Of a stretch of 64,000 nucleotides of DNA, positions 52,751 through 62,489 are shown one piece after another. This DNA is from Hyphomicrobiales bacterium. Lineage in GTDB: Bacteria; Pseudomonadota; Alphaproteobacteria; Rhizobiales; Xanthobacteraceae. Each line of letters opens with the position of its first letter. Position 1 is the stretch's first letter. The stretch lies in the NCBI GenBank assembly GCA_017305535.1, contig JAFKKN010000009.1, forward strand, positions 124,001 to 188,000, given 5' to 3'. A model generated the notes under the pieces. It did not search any database, was not told the origin of the DNA, and saw only the letters and a list, made by a program, of their open reading frames with translations. Made by a program: the position numbers and the translations under genes.

Positions 52751-55600
52751 GTGAGCACGGGACGCCCCGCCATGTCAGCGAACGCCACGCCCTCCGTCAC
52801 CGATCCTCGCCGCGCGGCCGGCGAGGACAGCGTCGCCAAGGAAAACGCGGCAAAGGATAATGCGATCCGTGACGCCCAATTGCGCGACGATATCCGCCTG
52901 CTCGGGCGCATTCTCGGCGATACCGTGCGCGAGCGGCAGGGCGATGCAATGTTCGATCTTGTCGAGCGCATCCGCCGGACATCACTGCGCTTCCATCGCG
53001 ATCACGACGAGCCGGCGCGTCGCGAACTTGAGGGCATTCTCGATGGCATGTCGCGGCGCGAGACGGTGCTGATCGTCCGCGCCTTCAGCTATTTCTCGCA
53101 TCTCGCCAATATCGCCGAGGACCAGAATCAAATCCGCCAACGTAGGCTGGAGCAGATGTCAGGCGGCCCGGCTCGGCGCGGCACGCTCGCCTCCGCTGTC
53201 GATGATGCCTATCGCGCGGGCATCGGCGCGGCGGAGCTTCGCGAATTCTTCGCCAAGGCTTTGGTGCGCCCTGTGCTCACGGCGCATCCGACCGAAGTGC
53301 GACGGAAGAGTACGATGGACCGCGAGCTTGAGGTCGCCGAACTGCTCGCGCGCCGCGAGCGCGTGCAGATGACCGAGGACGAGGCGAGGGCTACGAATGA
53401 GCAGTTGCGCCGCGCCGTGCTGACGCTGTGGGAAACGAGTTTGCTGCGCCAGACCAAGCTGACCGTGCTGGATGAAGTCGCCAACGGCCTGTCGTTCTAT
53501 ACCGATACCTTCCTGCCGGAGGTGCCGCGGCTGCATTGCGCGCTCGAAGACCGTATCCAGGACGATCCGAGCAACGAAGGCGCGACAAAGGAAATCGCCT
53601 CCTTCCTGCGCATGGGAAGCTGGATCGGCGGCGACCGTGACGGCAATCCGTTCGTCACCGCCGAGATAATGCGCCGGACACTGCAGATGCAGAGCACGCT
53701 GATCTTGCGGCACTATCTTGACGAATTGCACGCACTCGGCGCCGAACTGTCGATAGTCGCGGAGTTATCCGCGGTCTCCGGCGATCTGCGTGCCCTGGCA
53801 GAGCGTTCGCCGGATACTTCGCCCCATCGCGCCGGCGAGCCTTATCGTCTCGCCGTGTCCGGTATCTATGCACGGTTGGCGGCAACCGCAGTGCGGTTGA
53901 ACGTCGAAACCTACCGGCGGCCGGTCGGCGCGGCGCTGCCCTATGACAGCGTGCCTGAATTCGCCACCGATCTCGATATCATCGATGCTTCGCTGCGGAC
54001 GAGCGGATTGCACGAGATCGCGCGCGGTCGCCTGCGTTTGCTGCGGCGCGCGGTGGATTGCTTCGGCTTCCATCTTGCGAGCCTCGACATCCGACAGAAT
54101 TCGGCCGTGCATGAGCGCACGGTAGCTGAATTGCTGGAAGCGGTAGAGCCGGGAACAAACTATCCCGCGCTGTCCGAGGACCAGCGCATCGCGCTTCTGG
54201 TCGGCGAGTTGCGCACCAGCCGCCCGCTGACGTCGCCATTCCTCTCCTACGGCGAGGAGACGGTGGGCGAACTCGCGGTGTTCCGCGCCGCGGCCGATGC
54301 ACATGCGACCTTCGGTGAGTTGGTCATTCCTCAATGCATCATCTCGATGACGCGCGGCGTCTCCGACATGCTGGAAGTCGCGTTACTGCTGAAGGAAGTC
54401 GGGCTGATCGATGCGAAGGGCGCGAGCCGCATTAACATCGTGCCGCTGTTCGAAACCATCGAGGACCTGCGCGAATGCGCGGACATCATGGATCGGCTGC
54501 TGTCGATGCTGGAATATCGCCGGTTGGTGGATAGCCGCGGCGGCGTGCAGGAAGTGATGCTCGGCTATTCCGACAGCAACAAGGACGGGGGCTTCGTCAC
54601 TTCAGGCTGGGAGCTTTACAAGGCCGAGATCGGACTGGTCGAGGTGTTCGAGCGCCACGGCGTACGACTGCGGCTGTTCCATGGACGCGGCGGTTCGGTG
54701 GGGCGCGGCGGCGGCCCGAGTTACGACGCGATTTTGGCGCAGCCAGATGGCGCGGTGAACGGTCAGATTCGCATCACCGAGCAAGGCGAGATCATTTCGA
54801 GCAAATATTCGAATGCGGAAGTCGGGCGCAGCAACCTCGAAATTCTTGCGTCCGCTACGCTGGAGGCGAGCCTGTTGCAGCCGCGCCGCACACCGCCGCC
54901 GCGCGATTATCTCGATGCCATGGAAGCGCTGTCCGGCTTTGCTTATGCCGCCTATCGTGGGCTGGTCTACGAGACGGAAGGTTTCGAGGATTACTTCTGG
55001 GCTTCGACCGTCATCACTGAAATCTCGACGCTCAACATCGGCAGCCGTCCGGCCTCGCGCAAGAAGACGCGCAGCATCGAGGATTTGCGGGCGATTCCGT
55101 GGGTGTTCAGTTGGGCGCAGTGCCGGCTGATGCTGCCGGGCTGGTATGGCTTCGGCAGCGCCGTCGAGGCGTGGATCGCGCAGCATCCCGACAAGGGCAT
55201 GGACTTCCTGCGGGCGCTCTATCGAGACTGGCCGTTCTTTTGCACGCTGTTATCCAATATGGATATGGTGCTGTCGAAGAGCAGCATCGCGATCGCCTCG
55301 CGCTACGCCGAACTGGTGCCGGACAAGGCGCTGCGTGAACGGATTTTCGGCCGTATCCGTCAGGAATACGAAACGTCGGTTGCCATGTTGCTGAGCATCA
55401 TGGGGCACGGCCGGCTTTTGCAGGACAATCCACTGCTGGAGCGCTCGATCCGCAATCGTTTCCCGTATCTCGATCCGCTCAACCATGTGCAGGTCGAACT
55501 GCTTAAAGTTCATCGCGCGCAATCGGGCGATGACGAGACGCTGCGTGGTATTCAGTTGACCATCAACGGTATCTCGGCGGGACTACGCAATAGCGGATAG
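52751..55600 (+). CDS. ppc: phosphoenolpyruvate carboxylase
   Basis: A 949-residue anaplerotic enzyme that makes oxaloacetate from PEP and bicarbonate. Catalytic H179 lies in [12 protein letters not shown], the second site in [11 protein letters not shown], the catalytic arginine-rich loop in [15 protein letters not shown], and the allosteric lysine/arginine region in [20 protein letters not shown]. The C-terminus ends LRNSG where most homologues end NTG, a conservative change. The N-terminal ~45 residues before the conserved part are polar and longer than in E. coli. GTG at 52751 follows GGAGAGG; ATG at 52772 is the alternative. It stands alone. Confidence 0.95.
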   Translation: MSTGRPAMSANATPSVTDPRRAAGEDSVAKENAAKDNAIRDAQLRDDIRLLGRILGDTVRERQGDAMFDLVERIRRTSLRFHRDHDEPARRELEGILDGMSRRETVLIVRAFSYFSHLANIAEDQNQIRQRRLEQMSGGPARRGTLASAVDDAYRAGIGAAELREFFAKALVRPVLTAHPTEVRRKSTMDRELEVAELLARRERVQMTEDEARATNEQLRRAVLTLWETSLLRQTKLTVLDEVANGLSFYTDTFLPEVPRLHCALEDRIQDDPSNEGATKEIASFLRMGSWIGGDRDGNPFVTAEIMRRTLQMQSTLILRHYLDELHALGAELSIVAELSAVSGDLRALAERSPDTSPHRAGEPYRLAVSGIYARLAATAVRLNVETYRRPVGAALPYDSVPEFATDLDIIDASLRTSGLHEIARGRLRLLRRAVDCFGFHLASLDIRQNSAVHERTVAELLEAVEPGTNYPALSEDQRIALLVGELRTSRPLTSPFLSYGEETVGELAVFRAAADAHATFGELVIPQCIISMTRGVSDMLEVALLLKEVGLIDAKGASRINIVPLFETIEDLRECADIMDRLLSMLEYRRLVDSRGGVQEVMLGYSDSNKDGGFVTSGWELYKAEIGLVEVFERHGVRLRLFHGRGGSVGRGGGPSYDAILAQPDGAVNGQIRITEQGEIISSKYSNAEVGRSNLEILASATLEASLLQPRRTPPPRDYLDAMEALSGFAYAAYRGLVYETEGFEDYFWASTVITEISTLNIGSRPASRKKTRSIEDLRAIPWVFSWAQCRLMLPGWYGFGSAVEAWIAQHPDKGMDFLRALYRDWPFFCTLLSNMDMVLSKSSIAIASRYAELVPDKALRERIFGRIRQEYETSVAMLLSIMGHGRLLQDNPLLERSIRNRFPYLDPLNHVQVELLKVHRAQSGDDETLRGIQLTINGISAGLRNSG

Positions 55601-55641
55601 AGGGTAGCTCTATTCCGATCCGTGACGCGCGGTTATGCACT

Positions 55642-55751
55642 GAGTATCCACGTCTCAAGAGTATTCCAGGTTCAAAGACGTAGATGGCCGGGACATAGGC
55701 GAGCAAAGCGACGCCGTTCTTAGAACGGCTATGCGGCTACGCCCGGCCACG
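55642..55751. repeat. dispersed palindromic repeat, family A, copy 7 (left arm missing)
   Basis: TATCCACGTC starts it, ACGTAGATGGCCGGGACATA and GCCGTTCTTAGAACGGC follow, and GCCCGGCCAC ends it. It lies between the convergent 3' ends of ppc and the kinase-fusion gene. Confidence 0.75.
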
Positions 55752-55770
55752 GCGGCGTCAATTCCGATCG

Positions 55771-56856
55771 TTAAAAACTGAACCGATCGCGTAGATTCTT
55801 GCGCGCGTCGAGGATGTCGCGCATCAGGGCGCGGTCGGCATCAGTGGTCAGCAGCGGCGGGATCAGGTCGACTTGATTCATCGCCACCAGTTGTAAAATT
55901 TCGGTGCGGACCTTGCCTGAAGGATCGCGTGGCAAGGCTGCCACCAGTTGCAAATGCTCGGGCGGTTTTGGCCCGTTCGCGGCGGCGAGCGACGCTTTCA
56001 ATTGATCCTCGATATCGTTGCGACCTGTTTCCGCGAACGCGTAGAGGCCGACGCCGGTGCGGCGATCGGCGAAGGCGACGATGGCAACGTCTCGCACGTC
56101 CTTGTCGCGCAACATCACCTCGCGCAGCAGCGGCGCGTCGTTGACAAGGCGTCGTCCGCCGCCTTCGCGGTCGGTAAAGTTGAAGATGCCGCGCGTGATC
56201 GCCTTGTAGACGCGCTTGCCGGTCATCAACCAGATGCGGGCGACGGCGGACTTGCGCGCCAAAATCTTGTGTTCTTTTGGTGTCAGCGCTTCAGGCGCGT
56301 AGGTGCGCTTGTGCTTCAGCAGGTGGCGCAGGTCTTCGTAGGCGGCGATGCGAAACAGTTTGCTGCGCGTCTTGAAGCAGACCGCGAGCTGGAAATCCGT
56401 CACGTAAGCGTGGCCGTCGCTGCCGCGCAGCCAGTTCTGTTCCTTGGCGAGATCGTTGTGGCAGATGCCGCGCCGATGCAGCTTGCGCAGTGCCTGCTTG
56501 GCCGAACGGAAATAGGCGGCGTCTCCGACCGGCCGCGCGAGATGCAGGGCGACACCATCGATGAAGCCGCGCACCAGCGCCCGCCGCCCGGCCCACAGCA
56601 GCTCAGGCCCGACTTTGAGATCGCGCGCCAACTGCAACGCGTGCCGCTCGCGGCTGAACAGATGGTAGGCGAGACCGAACGACCACCACGGCACCTGATC
56701 GAGCCGGCGCAGCACTGCATCGACTTCGCCTTGCTTGCCGCCGGAGTCAGTTCTGAACCGGCCGCGCTCGACGGTCGAGAACACGTCGCGCTTGAGCAGG
56801 ACGCCTTCGGTCCATCGGGTGGACAGCACGGCGGCGTCCTGTGCGGGCAAAGTCAT
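55771..56856 (-). CDS. RIO/LPS-kinase-like domain fused to an AMP-binding enzyme C-terminal domain
   Basis: A 361-residue two-domain protein. Residues about 15-215 are protein-kinase-like: FSRERHALQLARDL resembles a regulatory helix, HNDLAKEQNW (133-142) is the catalytic loop with D135 and N141, and DFQLA (154-158) replaces the DFG motif. The ATP lysine is not obvious. Residues about 235-330 match the C-terminal subdomain of acyl-CoA synthetases (VRDVAIVAFADRRTGVGLYA, LPRDPSGKVRTEIL) with A10 lysine K315, but no adenylating N-domain is present. It lies 20 bp downstream of trmFO on the same strand. The function is unknown; a regulator or lipid/aminoacyl modification enzyme is possible. Confidence 0.8.
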   Translation of the reverse strand: MTLPAQDAAVLSTRWTEGVLLKRDVFSTVERGRFRTDSGGKQGEVDAVLRRLDQVPWWSFGLAYHLFSRERHALQLARDLKVGPELLWAGRRALVRGFIDGVALHLARPVGDAAYFRSAKQALRKLHRRGICHNDLAKEQNWLRGSDGHAYVTDFQLAVCFKTRSKLFRIAAYEDLRHLLKHKRTYAPEALTPKEHKILARKSAVARIWLMTGKRVYKAITRGIFNFTDREGGGRRLVNDAPLLREVMLRDKDVRDVAIVAFADRRTGVGLYAFAETGRNDIEDQLKASLAAANGPKPPEHLQLVAALPRDPSGKVRTEILQLVAMNQVDLIPPLLTTDADRALMRDILDARKNLRDRFSF

Positions 56857-56876
56857 GAGCGAAGTCCGGTCGAGAG

Positions 56877-58337
56877 TCAGGCCGCGCGCGCCAGATGCAG
56901 GCGATCTGCGATCCAGCGGTCCAGATCGGCGAGGGCGCGCGCGCTCAGCGCCTGCTTCTTGGCGATCGACTTCTCGTTGCCGCGCAACCGCGTGCCGTCG
57001 GCCTTGCGAGTCGGCGGATTGGCGAGCGGCGGGAACAGGCCGAAGTTGATGTTCATCGGCTGGAACGAGCGCGGGCCGGCATCAACCGTCTCGATATGGC
57101 CGCCGGTGATATGATTGAGCAGCGCGCCGAGCGCGGTGGTCGCCGGTGGTGGTGCCAGGGTTTGTCCGCGCGCGTTGGCGGCGGCCAGCAGCCCGGCGAT
57201 CAGCCCGACGCTGGCGGATTCGACATAACCCTCGCAGCCGGTGATCTGGCCGGCGAAGCGCAGCCGAGGATCGGCGTGCATTCGCAACTGATCGTCGAGC
57301 AGTTTGGGCGAATTCAGAAAGGTGTTGCGGTGCAGCCCGCCAAGCCGGGCGAACTCGGCGTTTTCAAGACCCGGAATGGTGCGGAAGATTCGAAGCTGGG
57401 CGCCGTGCTTCAGCTTGGTCTGGAAGCCGACGAGGTTATAGAGCGTGCCGAGCTTGTTGTCCTGGCGCAACTGAATGATGGCGTAAGGCTTCACCGTCGG
57501 ATTGCGCGGATCGGTGAGGCCGACCGGCTTCATCGGGCCGTAACGCAAGGTCTCGCGTCCGCGCTCCGCCATTACCTCGATCGGCAGGCAGCCGTCGAAA
57601 TAGGGCGTGTTGGTTTCCCAGTCCTTGAAGTCGACCTTCTCGCCATCGATCAACGCATCGATGAAGGCATCGTATTGCTCGCGGGTCAGTGGACAGTTGA
57701 TGTAATCCGCGCCGTTGCCGCCGGGACCGACCTTGTCGTAGCGCGATTGAAACCACGCCTTCTCCATATCGATGGAGTCGCGATGCACGATCGGCGCGAT
57801 GGCGTCGAAGAAGGCCAGCGAATCCTGTCCGGTGAGGGTCCGGATGGCTTCCGCCAGCGGCGCCGACGTCAGCGGTCCGGTGGCGATGATGACATTGGAC
57901 CAGTCGGCGAGCGGAATTCCGGGGACTTCCTCGCGTGCCACCTCGATTAACGGATGGCCGGCAATCGCCGCGCTTACGGCAGCGGAAAAGCCGTCACGGT
58001 CCACCGCGAGCGCGCCGCCGGCTGGCACCTGATTGGCATCGGCGGCCCGCATCACCAGCGATCCCAGCCGACGCATTTCGGCATGCAGCAGGCCGACCGC
58101 GTTATTGGCGGCGTCATCGGAACGGAAGGAATTGGAGCAGACCAGTTCGGCGAGACCGTCGGTGTGGTGCGCCTCGGTGGTGCGCACCGGGCGCATCTCA
58201 TGCAGCACGACCGGAACGCCAGCCTCGGCGATCTGCCAAGCGGCTTCCGAGCCTGCAAGGCCGCCGCCGACGATGTGAACGGAGTGGGGCAGGCTGGTCA
58301 AATCGGTCTTCAGATCGGTGGTTTTCAAGTCGGTCAT
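56877..58337 (-). CDS. trmFO: methylenetetrahydrofolate--tRNA-(uracil-5-)-methyltransferase TrmFO
   Basis: A 486-residue FAD- and folate-dependent enzyme that makes m5U54 in the T-loop of tRNA. The FAD-binding [10 protein letters not shown] lies at 24-33; [28 protein letters not shown] and [14 protein letters not shown] are family patterns with the catalytic cysteines. The first residues [13 protein letters not shown] are a small internal repeat of the DNA coding TDLKT, probably a recent expansion. ATG at 58337 is chosen because the conserved fold begins shortly after; an upstream start at 58436 is unconserved. Followed by the kinase-fusion gene. Confidence 0.93.
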   Translation of the reverse strand: MTDLKTTDLKTDLTSLPHSVHIVGGGLAGSEAAWQIAEAGVPVVLHEMRPVRTTEAHHTDGLAELVCSNSFRSDDAANNAVGLLHAEMRRLGSLVMRAADANQVPAGGALAVDRDGFSAAVSAAIAGHPLIEVAREEVPGIPLADWSNVIIATGPLTSAPLAEAIRTLTGQDSLAFFDAIAPIVHRDSIDMEKAWFQSRYDKVGPGGNGADYINCPLTREQYDAFIDALIDGEKVDFKDWETNTPYFDGCLPIEVMAERGRETLRYGPMKPVGLTDPRNPTVKPYAIIQLRQDNKLGTLYNLVGFQTKLKHGAQLRIFRTIPGLENAEFARLGGLHRNTFLNSPKLLDDQLRMHADPRLRFAGQITGCEGYVESASVGLIAGLLAAANARGQTLAPPPATTALGALLNHITGGHIETVDAGPRSFQPMNINFGLFPPLANPPTRKADGTRLRGNEKSIAKKQALSARALADLDRWIADRLHLARAA

Positions 58338-58434
58338 GGGCGCACAGGTAGCGCGTTTTGATCCGAAGTGGAATCCGATTTGGGGATAGCTCGCCGGGAC
58401 GTGCGGGTAGGCAGAAATCGAGGCCGAATACGAC

Positions 58435-58459
58435 AACGCCCGCTGCGGGAGCGGGCGTT
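58435..58459 (-). terminator. hairpin after the DUF1127 gene
   Basis: A perfect 10-bp stem AACGCCCGCT/AGCGGGCGTT with a 5-nt loop lies 28 bp beyond the DUF1127 stop and 98 bp upstream of trmFO. It likely ends the short DUF1127 transcript. Only a weak U-run follows. Confidence 0.65.
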
Positions 58460-58486
58460 ACCTTTCCGTCGACCAGTGCGGCCGGG

Positions 58487-58639
58487 TCATCCGTTGTAGG
58501 AGCCCGAAGCGACGCGCGGAATATCCGAGCGGTCGATGCCGATGTCAGCCAGTTCGCGATCGCTCAACTGCGACAGCTCGGCGAGGTTACGATGATACTC
58601 GCGGAACGAGTTGATCATGCGAATGATGGAAAGCAGCAT
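58487..58639 (-). CDS. DUF1127 small protein
   Basis: A 50-residue protein MLLSIIRMINSFREYHRN... with LSQLSDRELADIGIDRSDIP, the DUF1127 core. AGGAGA lies 5 nt before the ATG. Related small arginine-rich alphaproteobacterial proteins help in RNA-linked carbon and phosphate regulation, but this one's role is unknown. It has its own terminator and a 523-bp upstream gap, so it is probably expressed alone. Confidence 0.9.
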   Translation of the reverse strand: MLLSIIRMINSFREYHRNLAELSQLSDRELADIGIDRSDIPRVASGSYNG

Positions 58640-59162
58640 GGTAGTCTCCTGTAATCTCGGTTCAAACCTTGGAGGAAGCAGCGAACCGTTGATGCGAATA
58701 TAGACTTCTTCATGCGGTGCAACAGGGACAATGTTGCGATGCAGCTAATCCAAAAACGCATGGCTATATCAAGAAATGATTAAACATATCGCGCAGGTTG
58801 TCGCGATAGCAACGAAGACTTCAGGGCGGAACAGTAACCCCGAGGAATGCTTTAGATATGGAATAATTTCAAGGATTGCGACTATTTGCGGGCAGGATCG
58901 GATAGTTCTCGAAGCTTCGGATGGCTGGAAGCGGTCCTAGAAGCCTTTCCGGAAAAGCGAATCGCAGGCGCTTCCGATGTTTCATCCTGATGCGACATAT
59001 ATGCGCCCGGTGCATATTTATGTCATGAAGTGAACAATTATTCATTTCAATGCCGGCGACTCACGCGGAGTACCGGGATGGAACGAACGATATCGAAACA
59101 AATCTCCCGACGGCCTTCACTCCGGAAGGCCGTCGATGAAAATTCGGCTTAGGCCGATTGGC
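58640..59162. other. 523-bp intergenic region upstream of DUF1127
   Basis: No credible gene on either strand. The middle is clearly more A/T-rich than its surroundings (for example ATGATTAAACATATCG and GTGAACAATTATTCATTTC), as expected for promoter DNA. The right end holds the hairpin at 59108-59135. An unrecognised small RNA cannot be excluded. Confidence 0.5.
59108..59135 (-). terminator. hairpin after the DUF2189 gene
   Basis: A perfect 11-bp stem CGACGGCCTTC/GAAGGCCGTCG with a 6-nt loop lies 28 bp beyond the DUF2189 stop. On the minus strand it is followed by GGGAGATTTGTTTCG. Probable rho-independent terminator. Confidence 0.65.
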
Positions 59163-60077
59163 TCAGTGTTTTTTATGCTGCCAAGGGAACAGCGCGGCCG
59201 GGAAGTCGGCGGCGGACCTGTGCTCGCGCTGCGGCGGCAGGACCTCCGACTGCGGGTTGGGATTCGGCTCCAGCACCTTGCGATACAGATGCCAGGTCGC
59301 GTGGCCGAGCAGGGGAACGACGACGGCGAGGCCGAGGAAGAACGGGATCGAGCCGAGCACCAGCAGCGCGGCGACGATGAGGCCCCATGCCAGCATGGTC
59401 ACTGGGTTCGCCGCCATCACCCGCATCGAGGTGAGCATGGCATCGGCCACGCTGGCGTGCCGGTCCAGCATCATTGGGAACGATACCACGCTCAGGCAGA
59501 GCGCCGCGAGCGCAAACAGGAAGCCGACGCCGCAGCCGACGATGATCAGGCGCCAGCCTTCCGGTGTCGTCAGCACGCGAGAGGCAAAGCCCGGAATATC
59601 CGCTGCCGGCTCGTAGCCGAAGGTCCAGACGTAGATGGCTTGCGCGGCCGCGACCCAGACCACGAAGAGTGTCAGCAGCAGGACGCCAAGCGCCAGCATC
59701 GAACCGAACGAGGGCGAGCGTAGTACCGAAGTTGCCTGCCACGCTGACGGGGCTTCGCCCAGTTCGCGGCGACGGCTCAATTCATACAAGCCCAGCGCCG
59801 CGAAGGGGCCAAGCAGTGCAAAGCCTGCCGCGAGCGGAAACAGCAGCGGCAGCACGGAATAACCGAGCACTGCACGGGCGAGCATCAGGCCCAGCACAGG
59901 ATAGATAGCGCAGAGCACGATGGCGTGGCTCGGCACCGCCTTGAAATCCTCCCAGCCGAGTCGAAGCGCGTCGTGAAGATCGGACAGGCCGATCTTCCGC
60001 ACCGCCGGCATGGTCGATGTCGTAGCGACATTGCCGCGGGGTAGCGGGGTGGTATTGCCGTAAATGGAGGTTGCCAT
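59163..60077 (-). CDS. DUF2189 polytopic membrane protein
   Basis: A 304-residue inner membrane protein with about six hydrophobic helices (roughly residues 50-105, 128-155, 173-205, 228-262). The DUF2189 patterns DALRLGWEDFKAVPSHA near the N-terminus and GFALLGPFAALGLYELSRR are visible. The C-terminal 40 residues are hydrophilic and end HKKH. No function is known for the family; cytochrome c oxidase-associated roles have been suggested only from annotation. Stands alone. Confidence 0.85.
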   Translation of the reverse strand: MATSIYGNTTPLPRGNVATTSTMPAVRKIGLSDLHDALRLGWEDFKAVPSHAIVLCAIYPVLGLMLARAVLGYSVLPLLFPLAAGFALLGPFAALGLYELSRRRELGEAPSAWQATSVLRSPSFGSMLALGVLLLTLFVVWVAAAQAIYVWTFGYEPAADIPGFASRVLTTPEGWRLIIVGCGVGFLFALAALCLSVVSFPMMLDRHASVADAMLTSMRVMAANPVTMLAWGLIVAALLVLGSIPFFLGLAVVVPLLGHATWHLYRKVLEPNPNPQSEVLPPQREHRSAADFPAALFPWQHKKH

Positions 60078-60503
60078 GGTCGTCTCCCTTGTCGCAGGGA
60101 CAACACTGACCGTCTCGCAACGGCATGTGTTGCCGCGATTGGATCACGACCCGACCAGACCCGCGAAAGCAAAGAGGTGATCTTGCCGCGACCGGTACTG
60201 GCAATGTAGCGCCGTTCGTGCCGTCTGTCGCCATCGATACAGTCAAAAAACCGAGACGGGCGCGGAGCTAACAGATGGTATCAAGCTGCCGCGAAACAGC
60301 GCACGCGGCGCGATTACGACGGGATCATGACGTCTCCGCGCGTTGTCCACGCGCATGATGCCGCGTCGACATGTGGAACAAGTTCCCGACATTGGCAATT
60401 ATAGAGCGACCCGTTAAGGTCGCGCGCGATCACGGTTCCCGCTCTGGGGCCTCCGTTCGCCTTGCCGGTTCATTCGTTCGACAGTCATCAGGAGCATAAT
60501 GAG
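60078..60503. other. 426-bp intergenic region between DUF2189 and DUF3597 genes
   Basis: Divergent promoter region. No reading frame with a ribosome binding site. A short inverted repeat GCGACC/GGTCGC (60406-60423) and A/T-rich GGCAATTATAGAG just before it could mark the DUF3597 promoter. Confidence 0.45.
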
Positions 60504-60893
60504 ATGAGCATTTTCGGAAAGATCATGGGCGCGATCTTCGGCACCAAGGCCGACGCCGCGACGCCAGGAACGACGGCCTCAGAAGGGTCGGCTGGTGGTG
60601 CGGCGCCCGCTTCGCCCGGTGCCGCGGCCGCGCCGACGGTCGATGTGGCTCCGATCCTCGACAAGGCGGTTGCCGCCAAGGGCGAGAAGCTGGATTGGCG
60701 CAAGTCGATCGTCGACCTGATGAAGGCGCTCGATATCGACTCCAGCCTCAGCGCGCGCAAGGACCTCGCCAAGGAGCTGGGCTACACCGGCGACACCAAT
60801 GACTCCGCGTCGATGAACATCTGGCTGCACAAGCAGGTGATGGCGAAGCTTGCCGCCAACGGCGGCAAGGTGCCGGACGATCTGAAGAACTGA
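60504..60893 (+). CDS. DUF3597 protein
   Basis: A 129-residue protein. MSIFGKIMGAIFG starts the family; a low-complexity Ala/Pro/Gly linker (about 17-48) separates it from the conserved C-terminal domain KLDWRKSIVDLMKALDID, RKDLAKELGYTGD, NIWLHKQVMAKLAANG. The family is fused to or found with a 3-dehydroquinate- or LysM-like context in places, but no activity is known. AGGAG lies 9 nt before the ATG. A strong terminator follows. Confidence 0.87.
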   Translation: MSIFGKIMGAIFGTKADAATPGTTASEGSAGGAAPASPGAAAAPTVDVAPILDKAVAAKGEKLDWRKSIVDLMKALDIDSSLSARKDLAKELGYTGDTNDSASMNIWLHKQVMAKLAANGGKVPDDLKN

Positions 60894-60914
60894 TTGCATT
60901 CCGCAAAGGAATAG

Positions 60915-60940
60915 AAAGGCCCGCAGCGATGCGGGCCTTT
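60915..60940 (+). terminator. rho-independent terminator of the DUF3597 gene
   Basis: An 11-bp perfect stem AAAGGCCCGCA/TGCGGGCCTTT with loop GCGA is followed by TGCTTTGC. It lies 21 bp after the stop and is the clearest terminator in the window. Confidence 0.88.
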
Positions 60941-61091
60941 TGCTTTGCACCAGCCGACAGGCCACGAATTCTGAGATTTATCGCTTGAGCCGTCGGCACG
61001 ATAGCGCAATGGTGGTTACGTACCGCTTGCAGCTTTCAGCCGCAGAGACGAAGCGATGAAACAATAAAACCCGATCAGGGAGAGGAAGCCT

Positions 61092-61880
61092 ATGCACAGC
61101 ATGAATCGCCGAGCCATTCTGGCAACCGGAGCCGTAGCACTTGCCGGTGCGGCGTCTCGCAGCAGCGTCGCGGAGGCGCAGGCGGCAAAACCGATTTTCC
61201 AGGTTGCAGAGGTGACGATCCCGATCGTCGGGGAGGCAGGGGTGTTTCCGGTGCGCCGCATCTATTGCATCGGCCGCAACTATGCCGCCCATGCGATTGA
61301 GCGTGGCTCCGATCCTAACCGCGAGCCGCCATTCTTCTTCCAGAAGCCGACAGATGCGATTCAGAACGTCCCGATTGGCAAGGTCGCCGACCATCCATAT
61401 CCGTCGCTGACCAAGAACTATCACCACGAGGTCGAACTGGTGGCGGCGCTGAAATCTGGCGGTACCAACATTGCGCCGGAAAAGGCACTGGACCATGTCT
61501 ATGGCTATGCGCTCGGTCTCGACATGACGCGCCGCGATTTGCAGAACGAGATGGCCGGGATGAAGAAGCCGTGGGAGATCGGCAAGAGTTTTGATCACGC
61601 CGCAGTCCTCGGCCCGATTCATCCGGCCAGCAAGACCGGGCATTTTACCAAAGGCGCGATCTCGTTGGCTGTGAATGGCACCGTGCGGCAGAGTTCAGAT
61701 CTCGACAAAATGATCTGGAGTGTGGCCGAACAGATCTCGAAGTTGTCCGAAGCTTTCGAGTTGAAGGCTGGCGATATCATCTATTCCGGAACGCCGGCGA
61801 ATGTCGGCCCGGTGGTGAAGGGGGACGTGCTGTTGTGTAAGCTTGAAGGCCTGCCGGACATGTCGATCAAAATCGTCTAG
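61092..61880 (+). CDS. fumarylacetoacetate hydrolase-fold protein with N-terminal Tat-like signal
   Basis: A 262-residue protein. Residues 1-32 (MNRRAILATGAVALAGAA, then SSVAEAQAAK) look like a twin-arginine export signal. The rest is an FAH fold with metal ligands E113, E115 (HHEVEL) and D144 (GLDMTRRD), and GTPANVGPVVKGD at the C-terminus. Cytosolic FAH enzymes act as hydrolases, decarboxylases or isomerases on 2-oxo acids. An exported member is unusual, and its substrate is unknown. It is preceded by GGGAGAGGAAGCCT. It is convergent with the GNAT genes. Confidence 0.87.
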   Translation: MHSMNRRAILATGAVALAGAASRSSVAEAQAAKPIFQVAEVTIPIVGEAGVFPVRRIYCIGRNYAAHAIERGSDPNREPPFFFQKPTDAIQNVPIGKVADHPYPSLTKNYHHEVELVAALKSGGTNIAPEKALDHVYGYALGLDMTRRDLQNEMAGMKKPWEIGKSFDHAAVLGPIHPASKTGHFTKGAISLAVNGTVRQSSDLDKMIWSVAEQISKLSEAFELKAGDIIYSGTPANVGPVVKGDVLLCKLEGLPDMSIKIV

Positions 61881-61886
61881 CGCAGG

Positions 61887-62171
61887 TTAGGCGACGAGAT
61901 CGGCGTCCTCACCGTGCTTTTCCAGATAGTCGACGACGAAGCTGCACCCCGCGACCACCTTGCGGCCATCGGCGCGGATTAACGCCAACGTGCCTTTGAT
62001 CAGTTCCGATGCGACGCCGCGCCCGCGCAAGACGCGCGGTGTTTCGGTGTGGGTGATGATGTCGGCCGTCGCGGTGCGGCGATAGTTGGCGAAGGCGGTT
62101 GCACCATCGATATCCAACTCGTAGCGGTTCAGCGCGGTGTTGTCGCGAACGCGATGGCTCGGGTCTGGCAT
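61887..62171 (-). CDS. GNAT-like N-acetyltransferase (YidJ/YjdJ type)
   Basis: A 94-residue minimal GNAT domain. It has ALNRYELDIDGATAFANYRR, HTETPRVLRGRGVASELIKG (acetyl-CoA pyrophosphate loop RGRGVAS) and SFVVDYLEKHGED. These short proteins acetylate an unknown small acceptor. Paralogous to the next gene on the same strand (40-bp gap), so the pair arose by duplication. Confidence 0.87.
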   Translation of the reverse strand: MPDPSHRVRDNTALNRYELDIDGATAFANYRRTATADIITHTETPRVLRGRGVASELIKGTLALIRADGRKVVAGCSFVVDYLEKHGEDADLVA

Positions 62172-62211
62172 GATCGATCCTGGGGAAAGCTATCGGTGTC
62201 GAGGGAGGGGC

Positions 62212-62487
62212 TTATTTCAGCAGGTCGGCATAGTCCGGATGCTTTTCGATATACGCCCTGACGAACGGGCATTGCGGCACCACCTTCAACCCTGCGGCGC
62301 GGACCTGATCCAGTGCGCCCTTGATCAGCTTGGAGCCGACACCGCGCCCGGCCAGCGCATCGGGCACTTCGGTATGGATGAATGTGATGACACCATCGGC
62401 GAGGCGGTAATAGGTCGCGGCGAGATAGCCATCGACGCTGAGTTCATAGCGATTCTTGTCGGTGTTGTTGCGAACGATGTCGGTCAT
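62212..62487 (-). CDS. GNAT-like N-acetyltransferase (YidJ/YjdJ type), paralogue
   Basis: A 91-residue minimal GNAT domain, with NRYELSVDGYLAATYYRLAD, AGRGVGSKLIKGALDQV and PFVRAYIEKHPDYADLL. It aligns along its whole length with the neighbouring protein but conserves only about half of the residues. ATG at 62487; its stop region overlaps nothing. The upstream DUF3828-like gene ends 2 bp before it. Confidence 0.87.
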   Translation of the reverse strand: MTDIVRNNTDKNRYELSVDGYLAATYYRLADGVITFIHTEVPDALAGRGVGSKLIKGALDQVRAAGLKVVPQCPFVRAYIEKHPDYADLLK

Positions 62488-62489
62488 GG

